NCBI GenBank assembly: GCA_947501045.1
Contig: CANMUI010000006.1
Span: 150,922 to 214,921, forward strand
Direction: 5' to 3'
From: an uncultured Psychrobacter sp.
GTDB taxonomy: Bacteria; Pseudomonadota; Gammaproteobacteria; Pseudomonadales; Moraxellaceae
Length of the DNA stretch: 64,000 bases
In this document: piece by piece, positions 34,696 through 43,251 of the stretch
Numbering within the stretch: position 1 is the first letter of the stretch
Layout of the letters: each line of letters begins with the position of its first letter
The notes under the pieces: model-generated
The model's input: only the letters and a program-made list of their open reading frames with translations
What the model was told of the DNA's origin: nothing
Database searches by the model: none
Position numbers and translations under genes: made by a program

Positions 34696-34731
34696 AAGAG
34701 GGCTTATAGGACAACCTTTAAGCCTCTTTTT
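34696..34731 (+). terminator. Probable terminator after paaK
   Basis: An AAGAGGGCTTA arm (34696-34706) pairs with TAAGCCTCTT except for one bulged G, and is followed by T-rich sequence. It lies in the 136-bp gap between paaK and paaF. Confidence 0.6.
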
Positions 34732-34802
34732 AGCATCATTAGCCTACATCCAAAAAATTAAACCGTTGAAAATGAGACTTTAGAATAAATAGGAAGGAAC
34801 TT

Positions 34803-35579
34803 ATGGAACAAAAGGTATTTTTGCAGGTTACCGCATTGGATAATGGTGTTTATCAATTGGGTCTCAACCGTCCTGAGCGTAAGAACGCCCTCAACACCGA
34901 GCTAGTAGTACATCTAGCCGATACTCTAGAGTTTTTAGTCAATACAGAATCGGCTAGAGTCATCGTTATACATGGGCTGTCAGGAGATTTCGCTGCGGGT
35001 GCTGATATTGATGAGATTGCAACATTAAGTCCAAAACAAGCGTTGCTAGATGCGCGGGTCAGTGCTTGGCGCCGTATCAGACAATGTCCAATTCCTATCA
35101 TCGCCGCAGTTGAAGGCTATTGTCTTGGCGGTGGTATGGAGCTGTTATTGTCTTGCGATTTTGCTTTGGCACATATCAATGCCAAATTTGGACTACCAGA
35201 AGTCAAGCTTGGATTGATGCCGGGCGCTGGCGGTACACAAATTCTGCCAAGGCTTATTGGTAAAAACCGCGCTGCAAGAATGATATATTCAGGCGAGATT
35301 ATGCCAGCGTCTACTATGGCCGAGTGGGGTGTGGTGACTGATTTAGTGGCTGACGATGTGCTAGAAGCGGCAGTGTCGGTTGCGACTAAGATCGCTAGAA
35401 ATGCGCCATTTGCTATTAGCCAAGCCAAGCAATCATTGAATAACTCAGTAGAGATGGGTCTTGAGACGGCCATGAGTTTTGAGCGCCAAGCTTTTTCTAT
35501 GTTGGCCTCTACGACTGATAAAACAGAAGGCATTACCGCTTTTAAAGAAAAAAGGCACGCCAAATTTACGGGAAATTAA
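34803..35579 (+). CDS. paaF: Enoyl-CoA hydratase, PaaF-like
   Basis: A 258-residue crotonase-fold enzyme with the oxyanion-hole segments GDFAAGADIDE and VEGYCLGGGMELLLSCD, and a GLMPGAGGTQ motif; the acidic residues expected of a hydratase are in the GMELL and PEVKLG regions. In the phenylacetate route PaaF hydrates 2,3-dehydroadipyl-CoA to 3-hydroxyadipyl-CoA. A second crotonase gene starts two bases after its stop, and either of the pair could be the PaaF equivalent. Confidence 0.82.
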   Translation: MEQKVFLQVTALDNGVYQLGLNRPERKNALNTELVVHLADTLEFLVNTESARVIVIHGLSGDFAAGADIDEIATLSPKQALLDARVSAWRRIRQCPIPIIAAVEGYCLGGGMELLLSCDFALAHINAKFGLPEVKLGLMPGAGGTQILPRLIGKNRAARMIYSGEIMPASTMAEWGVVTDLVADDVLEAAVSVATKIARNAPFAISQAKQSLNNSVEMGLETAMSFERQAFSMLASTTDKTEGITAFKEKRHAKFTGN

Positions 35580-35581
35580 TT

Positions 35582-36418
35582 ATGAAAAAGGACTCAGTAG
35601 CAAAATCGAAAGAGCTGACAAATGATATAAAAACTATCCTAGAAAAATATGAGCTGGTAAACGTCAACAAACACGACTTTGGTGTTTATCAGCTATCTTT
35701 AAATAGACCTAAAGTGCTCAACGCTCTAAACGATGAATTGATGCGTCAGCTAAGTGACGTGATTACTCTACTGCAAAACCATGATGCGCGTTGTTTTGTA
35801 TTAACAGGTAGTCAAAAGGCCTTTGCTGCTGGCGGCGATATCAGTGAGATGAGCGGTAAAAGCTACGCGCAAGTGACCGAGGAGCAGTATGTAACTTCGA
35901 TATGGTCAAAACTTGAGCAGCGTCATATTCCTATAGTAGCTGCTGTAAATGGCCTAGCACTAGGTGGCGGCTGTGAGCTTGCCATGCTGTGCGACATTAT
36001 AGTCGCAGGTTACAGCGCAACTTTTGGGCTACCTGAGGCAGGTTTAGGTATTATCCCTGGTGCCGGGGGGACGCAGCGGCTCATACGAGCAGTAGGTAAA
36101 GCCAAGGCTATGGATGTCATATTAAGCGGTAAGACACTAACTGCGATAGAAGCCGAGCGTAGCGGCCTAATCTCACGAGTTATTGATGACGATAAAGTGC
36201 TTGCAGAGGCATTGTATATTGCCAGTAACATCGCTAAGCGCTCCAAACCTGTAATTAGCATGGCCAAAAAAGTAGTGGATTATGCTCATGAGTCCAGTTT
36301 GAAAAATGGCATGCAATATGAGCAGCAAAACTTTTATGCCACCTTTGCCTTAGAGGATCAAAAAGAAGGCATGCAGGCTTTTTTGGAAAGACGCAAACCG
36401 AATTGGCAAGATAAGTAA
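35582..36418 (+). CDS. Second enoyl-CoA hydratase/isomerase (crotonase family)
   Basis: A 278-residue crotonase with an unusual charged N-terminal extension of about 35 residues. It has GSQKAFAAGGDISEMS and VNGLALGGGCELAMLCDII for the oxyanion hole, and GIIPGAGGTQRLIR. It is encoded two bases downstream of paaF, so the two are co-translated, but their sequences have clearly diverged. Since PaaN here lacks the hydratase domain of PaaZ, one may ask whether this protein fills a missing hydration step; the crotonase fold is not the MaoC fold, so that is speculation. Confidence 0.85.
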   Translation: MKKDSVAKSKELTNDIKTILEKYELVNVNKHDFGVYQLSLNRPKVLNALNDELMRQLSDVITLLQNHDARCFVLTGSQKAFAAGGDISEMSGKSYAQVTEEQYVTSIWSKLEQRHIPIVAAVNGLALGGGCELAMLCDIIVAGYSATFGLPEAGLGIIPGAGGTQRLIRAVGKAKAMDVILSGKTLTAIEAERSGLISRVIDDDKVLAEALYIASNIAKRSKPVISMAKKVVDYAHESSLKNGMQYEQQNFYATFALEDQKEGMQAFLERRKPNWQDK

Positions 36419-36462
36419 TCAAGGATAACTCATTGAGAATAAGCAACTGAGAATAAATAGCT

Positions 36463-37824
36463 ATGGACATCGCTAAGCTCATTAATCAGCCTTTTATGCA
36501 TCCTGATACCGCACAGGACTTTTCTGCGCGCCTGTTTGTACAGGCAATGCTAGATTTTGAGTTGGCCATTATCGCCGCTCGAGAACAGCAAAACCTCATT
36601 CCTACAGGTACGCTTCAGCAGTTTAAGCAAGTGCTAGCAATAGGCAACTTTGATATAGAAGCGATTGGCGCGCAAACTTATTTGGGTGGCAATGCCGCCA
36701 TTCCTTTTGTTAAAGAGGCCAAAACCTTACTGCCAAAAGAGCTAAAGCCTTATTTCCATCAAACGGTGACCAGTCAAGATGTTGTTGATACGGCGATGAT
36801 GATAATGTTAAAACCGGTACTCAAGCGTATTAATCAGGATTTACTTGAGATTTTACAAGCATGTTCGTTATTGATTGAGACTCACCAAGCCACGCCGATG
36901 ACTGGCAGAACGTTATTGCAGCAAGCACTACCAATTACTTTTGGGGTAAAAGTTGCGCATTGGGCGTCCTCACTAATTGCTATCGTGCCAAACTTGCAAC
37001 GTTTAGAGCATGAAGGGTTTTATTTGCAGTGGGGCGGTCCTGTTGGGGTAAGCGATGCAGAAAATGAGCACTATGAATTGCCTAAGCAGGTAGCAAGCTT
37101 GCTGGACTTATCATTACCGTTGCTGCCTTGGCATACTAATCGTCAGCCCATTCATGCGCTAGCTTCTGCTTTAGATGCATGCGTCAGTGCGATGGAAAAT
37201 ATCGCTCAAGATATTGCTTTGATGAGCCAATCCGAGCTTAGGGAGGTGGCGGAACCTGCTATAAAAGGCATGGGCGGCTCCTCATCGATGCCGCACAAAC
37301 GTAACCCAGTACTGTGTGCGCTAATCAAAACCGCTGCTTTGAGAATGCACGGGCATTTGAGTGTGATCAGCAATACTACTGCGCAGCCGTTTGAGCGCGG
37401 GCTTGGTGAGTGGCACGCTAGTTGGACGCCTCTAACAGAAGGCATGGCTTTGGTTGCAGGCGCTGCATTTTATCTAAAGACTTTATTGCAAGGGTTACAA
37501 GTCTATCCTGAGCGTATGGCAGCCAATTTAGACTTAAATAGCGATGCTTATCTGGTTGAGCCATTAAAAAGTTATTTTGCAGACTATCAAAAGCAAGTTT
37601 ATCCTTTAATAGAGCATGCCGGTCAACAAGCCCATAAAGAGCATAGAGGCTTTGTGCAAACTTTTTTAGAGTTAGTAGAAAAACAGTCTATAGAGCTCAA
37701 TAGCGATAATAAGTTTACAACAATCCTATCGCCTTTAACCTATTGCGGTGCTTCAAGTAGACAATGCCAAGCAGTGCTACAAGCTATTACGACTTTAACT
37801 CAAAGTTTGAACAGTAGAGAATAA
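36463..37824 (+). CDS. pcaB: 3-carboxy-cis,cis-muconate cycloisomerase
   Basis: A 453-residue member of the fumarase/aspartase superfamily. It carries the family signature GMGGSSSMPHKRNPVLCALI, with an earlier TSQDVVDTAMMI segment and MTGRTLLQQALPITFG, as in PcaB. It turns 3-carboxymuconate, the ring-cleavage product of protocatechuate, into 4-carboxymuconolactone. First gene of the pca group, 44 bp after the second crotonase gene, with only a weak ribosome site. A TRAP binding-protein gene follows, splitting it from the rest of the pathway. Confidence 0.92.
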   Translation: MDIAKLINQPFMHPDTAQDFSARLFVQAMLDFELAIIAAREQQNLIPTGTLQQFKQVLAIGNFDIEAIGAQTYLGGNAAIPFVKEAKTLLPKELKPYFHQTVTSQDVVDTAMMIMLKPVLKRINQDLLEILQACSLLIETHQATPMTGRTLLQQALPITFGVKVAHWASSLIAIVPNLQRLEHEGFYLQWGGPVGVSDAENEHYELPKQVASLLDLSLPLLPWHTNRQPIHALASALDACVSAMENIAQDIALMSQSELREVAEPAIKGMGGSSSMPHKRNPVLCALIKTAALRMHGHLSVISNTTAQPFERGLGEWHASWTPLTEGMALVAGAAFYLKTLLQGLQVYPERMAANLDLNSDAYLVEPLKSYFADYQKQVYPLIEHAGQQAHKEHRGFVQTFLELVEKQSIELNSDNKFTTILSPLTYCGASSRQCQAVLQAITTLTQSLNSRE

Positions 37825-37997
37825 AAAGCTAACTTTGAGTTATAGAGGAATAGAGGGTAGAACAATCAGATAAAAGCCAAAACCATTAAAAGATTAAGGT
37901 TTTATCGAGCTAAGGTGTTGACAAAACCTTTAAAAGGGTACAAATTAATTTAGTACACAAGCAAATATCAAAATTATTAACCATCAAAAAAGGATTT

Positions 37998-39056
37998 ATG
38001 ATGATAAAGATGCTGCCACTAGGTATGGCACTAGCCGCTTTGATAGGGCTTGCTGGTTGCTCGCCTGCCAATGATACAGCGAATGACGCTACTACTGCTA
38101 GTGAAGAGCCCACCATACTACGTTTTGCGCACTTTTGGCCAGCGACCGCTGCAACCCATACCGATGTCTTTGAGCCTTGGGCAAGACAGATCGAAGAGGA
38201 GTCCGGTGGTAGATTAAAAGTTGAGATTTACCCTTCAGCCACTCTAAGTAAGCCTGATTCTACTTATAGCGCTGTTGCCAGTGGTACTGTTGATATAGGG
38301 TCACAGCTGCAAGGCTATACTAATGGCCGCTTTCCTCTTACTCAAGTCGCAGAGCTTCCTGGGCTTTCCAATTCAGCCACGCAAATGAACTGTATGCTGC
38401 AAACCTTGTATGATGATGGGGTGATAGCGGGCGAATATGATGATACGCATTTGCTGTTTATGATGGGTACAGGTCCCGGCGGTATGCATACGGTAGATCA
38501 GCCTATTCAAAAGCCCAGTGACCTACAAGGCTTACGTATGCGCCGTCCCTCAGCGATTGCTGGAGATATTATCGAAGCCGCTGGTGGCACCCCTGTTGGC
38601 TTACCGGCTCCTGATATTTATACTTCTTTGCAGCGCGGGGTATTGGATGGGGTGAGTTTGCCATGGGATGCTACTGGCTCTTTTAGACTAATTGAGCTGA
38701 CCAATACGCATACCAACATCCCTTTTTATAGCTCAGCCATTATGGTGACCATGAATAAAGACAAATATGAAAGCCTGCCTGACGATCTAAAAAAAGTCAT
38801 TGATGATAATTCTGGTAAAGCCATGGCAGCGGTTGCTGGAGAAGTATTCGATGCCGAGGACGCCAAGTTTATGGCTGAGGCCGAAGTTAAAGGCGATACC
38901 ATAATAGACATTCCTGATCCGTTAAATGATCCAGACTGGCAAGAACCGCTAGAAGCAGGTATTCAAAAATATTTAGCCGATACCGAAGCTCTTGGACTGG
39001 ACGCACAAACGGTTTATCAAAAAGCCCAAGAAGCCAGTGCAGCTTGCAAGGCTTAA
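37998..39056 (+). CDS. TRAP substrate-binding lipoprotein, DctP family (paralogue 2)
   Basis: A 352-residue DctP-type protein whose signal ends in a perfect LAGC lipobox, followed by Ser. Same architecture as the other four copies: LQGLRMRRPS arginine region, YTSLQRGVLDG, NKDKYESLPDDLK, IPDPLNDPDW, and two cysteines (NCMLQTLYD and the C-terminal AAC). AAAAAAGGA precedes the ATG at 37998, with a second ATG next to it. The gene sits between pcaB and the pcaDC fusion, so protocatechuate, 4-hydroxybenzoate or a related acid is the best ligand guess. No TRAP membrane gene is adjacent. Confidence 0.9.
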   Translation: MMIKMLPLGMALAALIGLAGCSPANDTANDATTASEEPTILRFAHFWPATAATHTDVFEPWARQIEEESGGRLKVEIYPSATLSKPDSTYSAVASGTVDIGSQLQGYTNGRFPLTQVAELPGLSNSATQMNCMLQTLYDDGVIAGEYDDTHLLFMMGTGPGGMHTVDQPIQKPSDLQGLRMRRPSAIAGDIIEAAGGTPVGLPAPDIYTSLQRGVLDGVSLPWDATGSFRLIELTNTHTNIPFYSSAIMVTMNKDKYESLPDDLKKVIDDNSGKAMAAVAGEVFDAEDAKFMAEAEVKGDTIIDIPDPLNDPDWQEPLEAGIQKYLADTEALGLDAQTVYQKAQEASAACKA

Positions 39057-39058
39057 AG

Positions 39059-39075
39059 AAGCACATGTGCTTTTT
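39059..39075 (+). terminator. Short hairpin terminator
   Basis: The 14-bp palindrome AAGCACATGTGCTT (39059-39072) starts just after the TRAP gene stop and runs into a short T-run, a likely but weak intrinsic terminator. Confidence 0.55.
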
Positions 39076-39172
39076 AATGATCAATGAAGTTAATTTATTT
39101 TAACAATGATATTAGTAGCACCTAAATGTTAACGTACTAACTTTATTTAGTACTAAATAGCAAAGGATAGAC

Positions 39173-40357
39173 ATGACATATCTAACGACAAAGTCACATC
39201 TTATCGCTTATCAAGACAGCGGCAAGATTTATTTGCCAGCCTTGATTATGGCACATCCTTTGGGCATGAGTCGTGCGGTTTGGGACGAGATATGTGACCG
39301 ACTGCATGGACATTACCGATGTATCCGCTGGGATTTGCCGGGGCATGGTAGCAGCGGGGAAGCTGCAAACGATTTAACTATCCCTATGCTTGCCAAAGAC
39401 GTGCTAGATTTAGCTGACGCTTTACAGATTGAGAACTTTAGTTTTATTGGCACCTCAATTGGCGGCGCTATTGGTCAAAGCTTGTGTCAGATGGCAGCAA
39501 AGCGGTTAGATCAAGTTTGGCTCACCAACACAGGCGCGGTAATTGGCACCAAAGAGGCATGGGCAGAGCGTGCCGCAAATGTACGCCAATTAGGTTTAGC
39601 GCAGATGGCTGAAAATATCGTCGCGCGCTGGTTTGCGCCAAATTTTGCCAAGCAGCATCCTGAGATTGTACAAGGCTGGCAAGTACAGTTATCACGCAAT
39701 GATAATGAGAGCTATGCCAAGCTTTGCGAAGCACTAGCAGAGGTTGATAACCGTGACAAGCTCATGAGTTATGAGGATAAGGTTAATCTGCTGGCTGGTG
39801 CAGAGGATGTATCTACGCCGCCTGCAACGTTAGCAGCTTTACAAAGCGCATTTTCCGACGCTCATTTAACCGTATTTGTAAATGTAGGCCATGTGCCGTC
39901 AATTGAAGCCCCTGAGCAATTGGTCGAGTACATACAAACCAACACTGCACGTGCGACTGTTGGGCAAACTGGCATTAGTTATGAGCAAGGGCTTGTGCAA
40001 CGTAAACGCATTCTTGGCGCGGCGCATGTCGACAAAGCCTCCAAAAATGCCACCACTCTAGATCAACCGTTTCAGCAGTTTATTACCCGTAACGCTTGGG
40101 GCGAGCTGTGGGGCGATCCTAGTCTCACCGTGCAGCAGCGCAGTATGGTCACTACCGCTATGCTGGCAGCGCTTGGGCGTGATGGCGAGCTAGGACTGCA
40201 TTTGCGCACTGCCAAGCGTTTGGGGATCAGTGAGGCGCAGTTACGTCAAGTACTGATGCATGTGGCGATTTATGCTGGCGTACCTGCTGCCAATCACGCT
40301 TTTTCTTTAGCTAAAGATAATGGCTGGGGCGAGTCGATATCACAACATCAAAGCTGA
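39173..40357 (+). CDS. pcaL: PcaD-PcaC fusion: enol-lactonase/decarboxylase
   Basis: A 394-residue two-domain protein. Residues about 1-260 form an alpha/beta hydrolase (3-oxoadipate enol-lactonase, PcaD) with the nucleophile elbow GTSIGGAIGQ and a late catalytic His in NVGHVPSIEAPE. Residues about 265-394 form a carboxymuconolactone decarboxylase (PcaC) with LLMHVAIYAGVPAANHAF-like sequence. The fusion carries out two successive protocatechuate steps, from 4-carboxymuconolactone to 3-oxoadipate. In Acinetobacter these are, as I recall, separate genes; fused forms are called PcaL elsewhere. AAAGGA precedes the ATG. Confidence 0.92.
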   Translation: MTYLTTKSHLIAYQDSGKIYLPALIMAHPLGMSRAVWDEICDRLHGHYRCIRWDLPGHGSSGEAANDLTIPMLAKDVLDLADALQIENFSFIGTSIGGAIGQSLCQMAAKRLDQVWLTNTGAVIGTKEAWAERAANVRQLGLAQMAENIVARWFAPNFAKQHPEIVQGWQVQLSRNDNESYAKLCEALAEVDNRDKLMSYEDKVNLLAGAEDVSTPPATLAALQSAFSDAHLTVFVNVGHVPSIEAPEQLVEYIQTNTARATVGQTGISYEQGLVQRKRILGAAHVDKASKNATTLDQPFQQFITRNAWGELWGDPSLTVQQRSMVTTAMLAALGRDGELGLHLRTAKRLGISEAQLRQVLMHVAIYAGVPAANHAFSLAKDNGWGESISQHQS

Positions 40358-40464
40358 AGTAGCTGCAAAATAACAGTAATTAGAGTGTTGAAGTAGTATC
40401 AAAGGACTGAGATATTAAGCGTTTTTGATGCTTTAAACCTTTTATAGAAATGGAGATTCTTCTT

Positions 40465-41193
40465 ATGAGTCAAAACTACCCTTATTTTGTTGCTCGTAAT
40501 CGCTCATGGCAACCTGCGCAATATACTCCCAGTTATAAAACATCGATAACGCGCTCGCCGCGTCAAGCCTTGGTGAGTATTCAAAACGCCAGTCCTTCAG
40601 AGCGCAGCGGTCCTACTTTTAACGATCTAGATATGGGGCCGTATGATAATGATTTATTAATGAATTTTCGCGCTGAGGGCACGCAGGCGGGTTTGCCGAT
40701 TGGCGAGCGTATCATTATGCATGGCCGTATCATTGATCAGTTTGGAAAACCTGTACCCAATACCTTAGTTGAGATGTGGCAGGCCAATGCTGGCGGTCGT
40801 TACCGCCACAAAAAAGACGGTTATCTGGCACCATTAGATCCCAATTTTGGCGGGGTTGGCCGCTGTCTTACCGACGCTGAGGGCTACTATCGCTTTCGTA
40901 CTATACGTCCAGGACCCTATCCATGGGGTAATGGTACCAATACTTGGCGTCCAGCGCATATTCATGTGTCGGTGATGGGACCGTCAATCTCAACTCGCCT
41001 TATTACTCAGATGTATTTTGAAGGTGATCCATTAATTCCACTGTGCCCAATCGTGCAAGTATTAAAAGATGACGATGCCGTTGAAACCATGATTGCACGT
41101 TTAGATATGTCAATGAGCCGGCCGATGGATTGTCTTGCGTATCGCTTCGATGTGGTGATTCGCGGCGCCCTGCAAACCTATTTTGAGGAGTAG
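40465..41193 (+). CDS. pcaH: Protocatechuate 3,4-dioxygenase beta subunit
   Basis: The ATG at 40465 gives 242 residues and follows GGAG at a normal distance; a longer frame begins at 40450. The protein is an intradiol dioxygenase beta subunit with the iron ligands in place: Tyr in GGRYRHKKDGY, Tyr in GYYRFRTIRPGPYPW, and the two His of WRPAHIHVSV, whose Arg also matches the catalytic one. It cleaves the protocatechuate ring between the hydroxyls, together with PcaG, encoded three bases downstream. Confidence 0.95.
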   Translation: MSQNYPYFVARNRSWQPAQYTPSYKTSITRSPRQALVSIQNASPSERSGPTFNDLDMGPYDNDLLMNFRAEGTQAGLPIGERIIMHGRIIDQFGKPVPNTLVEMWQANAGGRYRHKKDGYLAPLDPNFGGVGRCLTDAEGYYRFRTIRPGPYPWGNGTNTWRPAHIHVSVMGPSISTRLITQMYFEGDPLIPLCPIVQVLKDDDAVETMIARLDMSMSRPMDCLAYRFDVVIRGALQTYFEE

Positions 41194-41196
41194 AAC

Positions 41197-41820
41197 ATGT
41201 ATAGCCAATATAAATTATCTCAAATACCGCAGCTACTTCATGAAACTGCTTCACAAACGGCAGGGCCCTTTGTACATATCGGTTTAGCTTTAGAGATTGC
41301 AGGCTTTGAATCAAGGCCGGATGAGATCTGGCAAAACTTAGCTAAAGAAGGCGCTACAGGAGAGCATATTGAGCTGGTCGGCTGTGTCTATGATGGCAAT
41401 GGCGATCTGGTACATGATGCTTTAATTGAGATTTGGCAAGCGGATAGTGAAGGTAACTATATTAGTGAATTCGATAATAAACAGCCCTTTAGCGGCTTTG
41501 GCCGTAGTGCCTGCGCGGCAGACGGTGAGTTTAAATTTAATACTATTAAACCTGGAGCTGTTGACTTTAATGGTACCTTGATGGCACCGCATGTCAATAT
41601 CGCTATTTTCGCTCGCGGCATCAATATTCATCTGCAAACCCGAGCTTATTTTGCTGATGAGCAAGAGGCCAACGATAAGTGCCCCATCTTAAATAGCGTG
41701 CCATCATCCATACGCCGAAAGACATTAATAGCAGCAAAAGAAGAAGGCGATGGCAAACCGCGCTATCGCTTTGATATTCGTTTGCAAGGTGAGGATGAGA
41801 CGGTATTTTTTGATTTTTAA
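41197..41820 (+). CDS. pcaG: Protocatechuate 3,4-dioxygenase alpha subunit
   Basis: A 207-residue alpha subunit with the opening QTAGPFVHIGLA and the intradiol core (VGCVYDGNGDLVHDALIEIW, then FNTIKPGAV). It lacks the full set of iron ligands, having HVNIAIFARG where the beta subunit has HIH, as expected for the non-metal subunit. GAGGAG and the start follow the pcaH stop directly, so the two subunits are co-translated. Confidence 0.95.
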   Translation: MYSQYKLSQIPQLLHETASQTAGPFVHIGLALEIAGFESRPDEIWQNLAKEGATGEHIELVGCVYDGNGDLVHDALIEIWQADSEGNYISEFDNKQPFSGFGRSACAADGEFKFNTIKPGAVDFNGTLMAPHVNIAIFARGINIHLQTRAYFADEQEANDKCPILNSVPSSIRRKTLIAAKEEGDGKPRYRFDIRLQGEDETVFFDF

Positions 41821-41896
41821 AAGCTAGATGTGACTTTTGAAAGCGAGACGTTTTATCGAATTTAAAAGGATTTTATTAGATATAGCGAGGGATACG

Positions 41897-43117
41897 ATGA
41901 CAGAAATAGAAGAAACTAATCATAAAGCACCGACGAAAACACAAGTGGCGATTATTGGTGCTGGCCCATCAGGGCTACTGCTTGGACAACTATTGACCAA
42001 AGCCGGCATTGATAATGTAATTTTAGAGCGCCAAACTGGCGAGTATGTATTGGGGCGAATCCGCGCTGGGGTACTCGAGCAGGGCACGGTCAATCTAATT
42101 CGAGAAGCAGGTGCTGGCGCGCGGATGGATAAAGAAGGATTGATCCATACCCATACTGATTTTAGTTTTCAAGGTGAGCACTATCAGCTCGATATAGAAA
42201 AATACAGCGGCGGCAAACATGTGGTGGTTTACGGTCAAACTGAGGTGACGCGTGATTTGATGGAAGAGCGTGAAAAAGCAGGGGCTATCACTATCTATGA
42301 AGCCGATAGCGTTAAGCTGCATGATATTGAATCGGATCAGCCTTATGTTACCTACCAGCATAACGATGAATTGCACCGTCTAGACTGCGACTATATCGCG
42401 GGCTGTGACGGCTTTCATGGCCCGTCACGTAAAGCGATACCCTCTAATAAGATTGAAGAGTACGAAAAAGTTTATCCTTTTGGCTGGCTAGGTCTTATGA
42501 GTGATACGCCGCCGGTCAACGATGAGCTAGTTTACTGTGCTCACGAGCGCGGTTTTGCCTTGTGCTCTATGCGCTCGCCAACCAGAAGCCGCTATTATAT
42601 CCAAGTTCCTGATACCGACAAGATTGAGAACTGGACTGAAGAGAGGTTTTGGAAAGAATTAAAGCGCCGTATTCCACCTGAGATGGCAGAGCGTCTAGTC
42701 ACCGGTCCTGCTTTGGAGATGAGTATTGCGCCGCTGCGCTCTTATGTGTGTGAAACCATGCAATACGGTAAACTATTTTTACTTGGTGACTCCGCTCACA
42801 TTGTGCCGCCAACGGGCGCTAAGGGTTTGAACCTTGCTGCCAGTGATGTCGATACCGCTTATCGTCTATTTGTCAAGATTTACAAAGAAGGTCGCACCGA
42901 TCTAATCCCGCGTTATCAAGAAATCTGTTTGGCGCGGGTGTGGAAAGCAGTACGTTTTTCATGGTGGATGACGATGCTATTACATCGTTTTGAGAGCGGC
43001 GGGCGTTTTGACTTTCGGGTGCAACAAGCTGAGTTTGATTACTTTATCCACTCTGATGCCGGCAAAACCACTATCGCTGAGAACTACGTTGGACTACCTT
43101 TTGAGGCGTTAGAGTAG
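41897..43117 (+). CDS. pobA: 4-hydroxybenzoate 3-monooxygenase
   Basis: The ATG at 41897 follows GAGG by a good spacing and removes a 20-residue tail; it gives 406 residues, close to the usual 390-395. FAD-binding motifs are IIGAGPSGLLLGQLL near the N-terminus and LLGDSAHIVPPTGAKGLNLA near residue 295, with DCDYIAGCDGFHGPSRKAI between them. PobA hydroxylates 4-hydroxybenzoate to protocatechuate, feeding PcaHG just upstream. No divergent pobR-like regulator is adjacent. Confidence 0.94.
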   Translation: MTEIEETNHKAPTKTQVAIIGAGPSGLLLGQLLTKAGIDNVILERQTGEYVLGRIRAGVLEQGTVNLIREAGAGARMDKEGLIHTHTDFSFQGEHYQLDIEKYSGGKHVVVYGQTEVTRDLMEEREKAGAITIYEADSVKLHDIESDQPYVTYQHNDELHRLDCDYIAGCDGFHGPSRKAIPSNKIEEYEKVYPFGWLGLMSDTPPVNDELVYCAHERGFALCSMRSPTRSRYYIQVPDTDKIENWTEERFWKELKRRIPPEMAERLVTGPALEMSIAPLRSYVCETMQYGKLFLLGDSAHIVPPTGAKGLNLAASDVDTAYRLFVKIYKEGRTDLIPRYQEICLARVWKAVRFSWWMTMLLHRFESGGRFDFRVQQAEFDYFIHSDAGKTTIAENYVGLPFEALE

Positions 43118-43251
43118 AAGGCAGCTGTAGCTATCGTAACTATAGCAACTATCAATGACAAGCTATTTTTATTTTAAAGTTAAAGCTATTTAGATTTTAA
43201 GTTATTTAATTTTCATACTGTTGTTTTCGTAGATTGTTAAAAGGATTTGTG

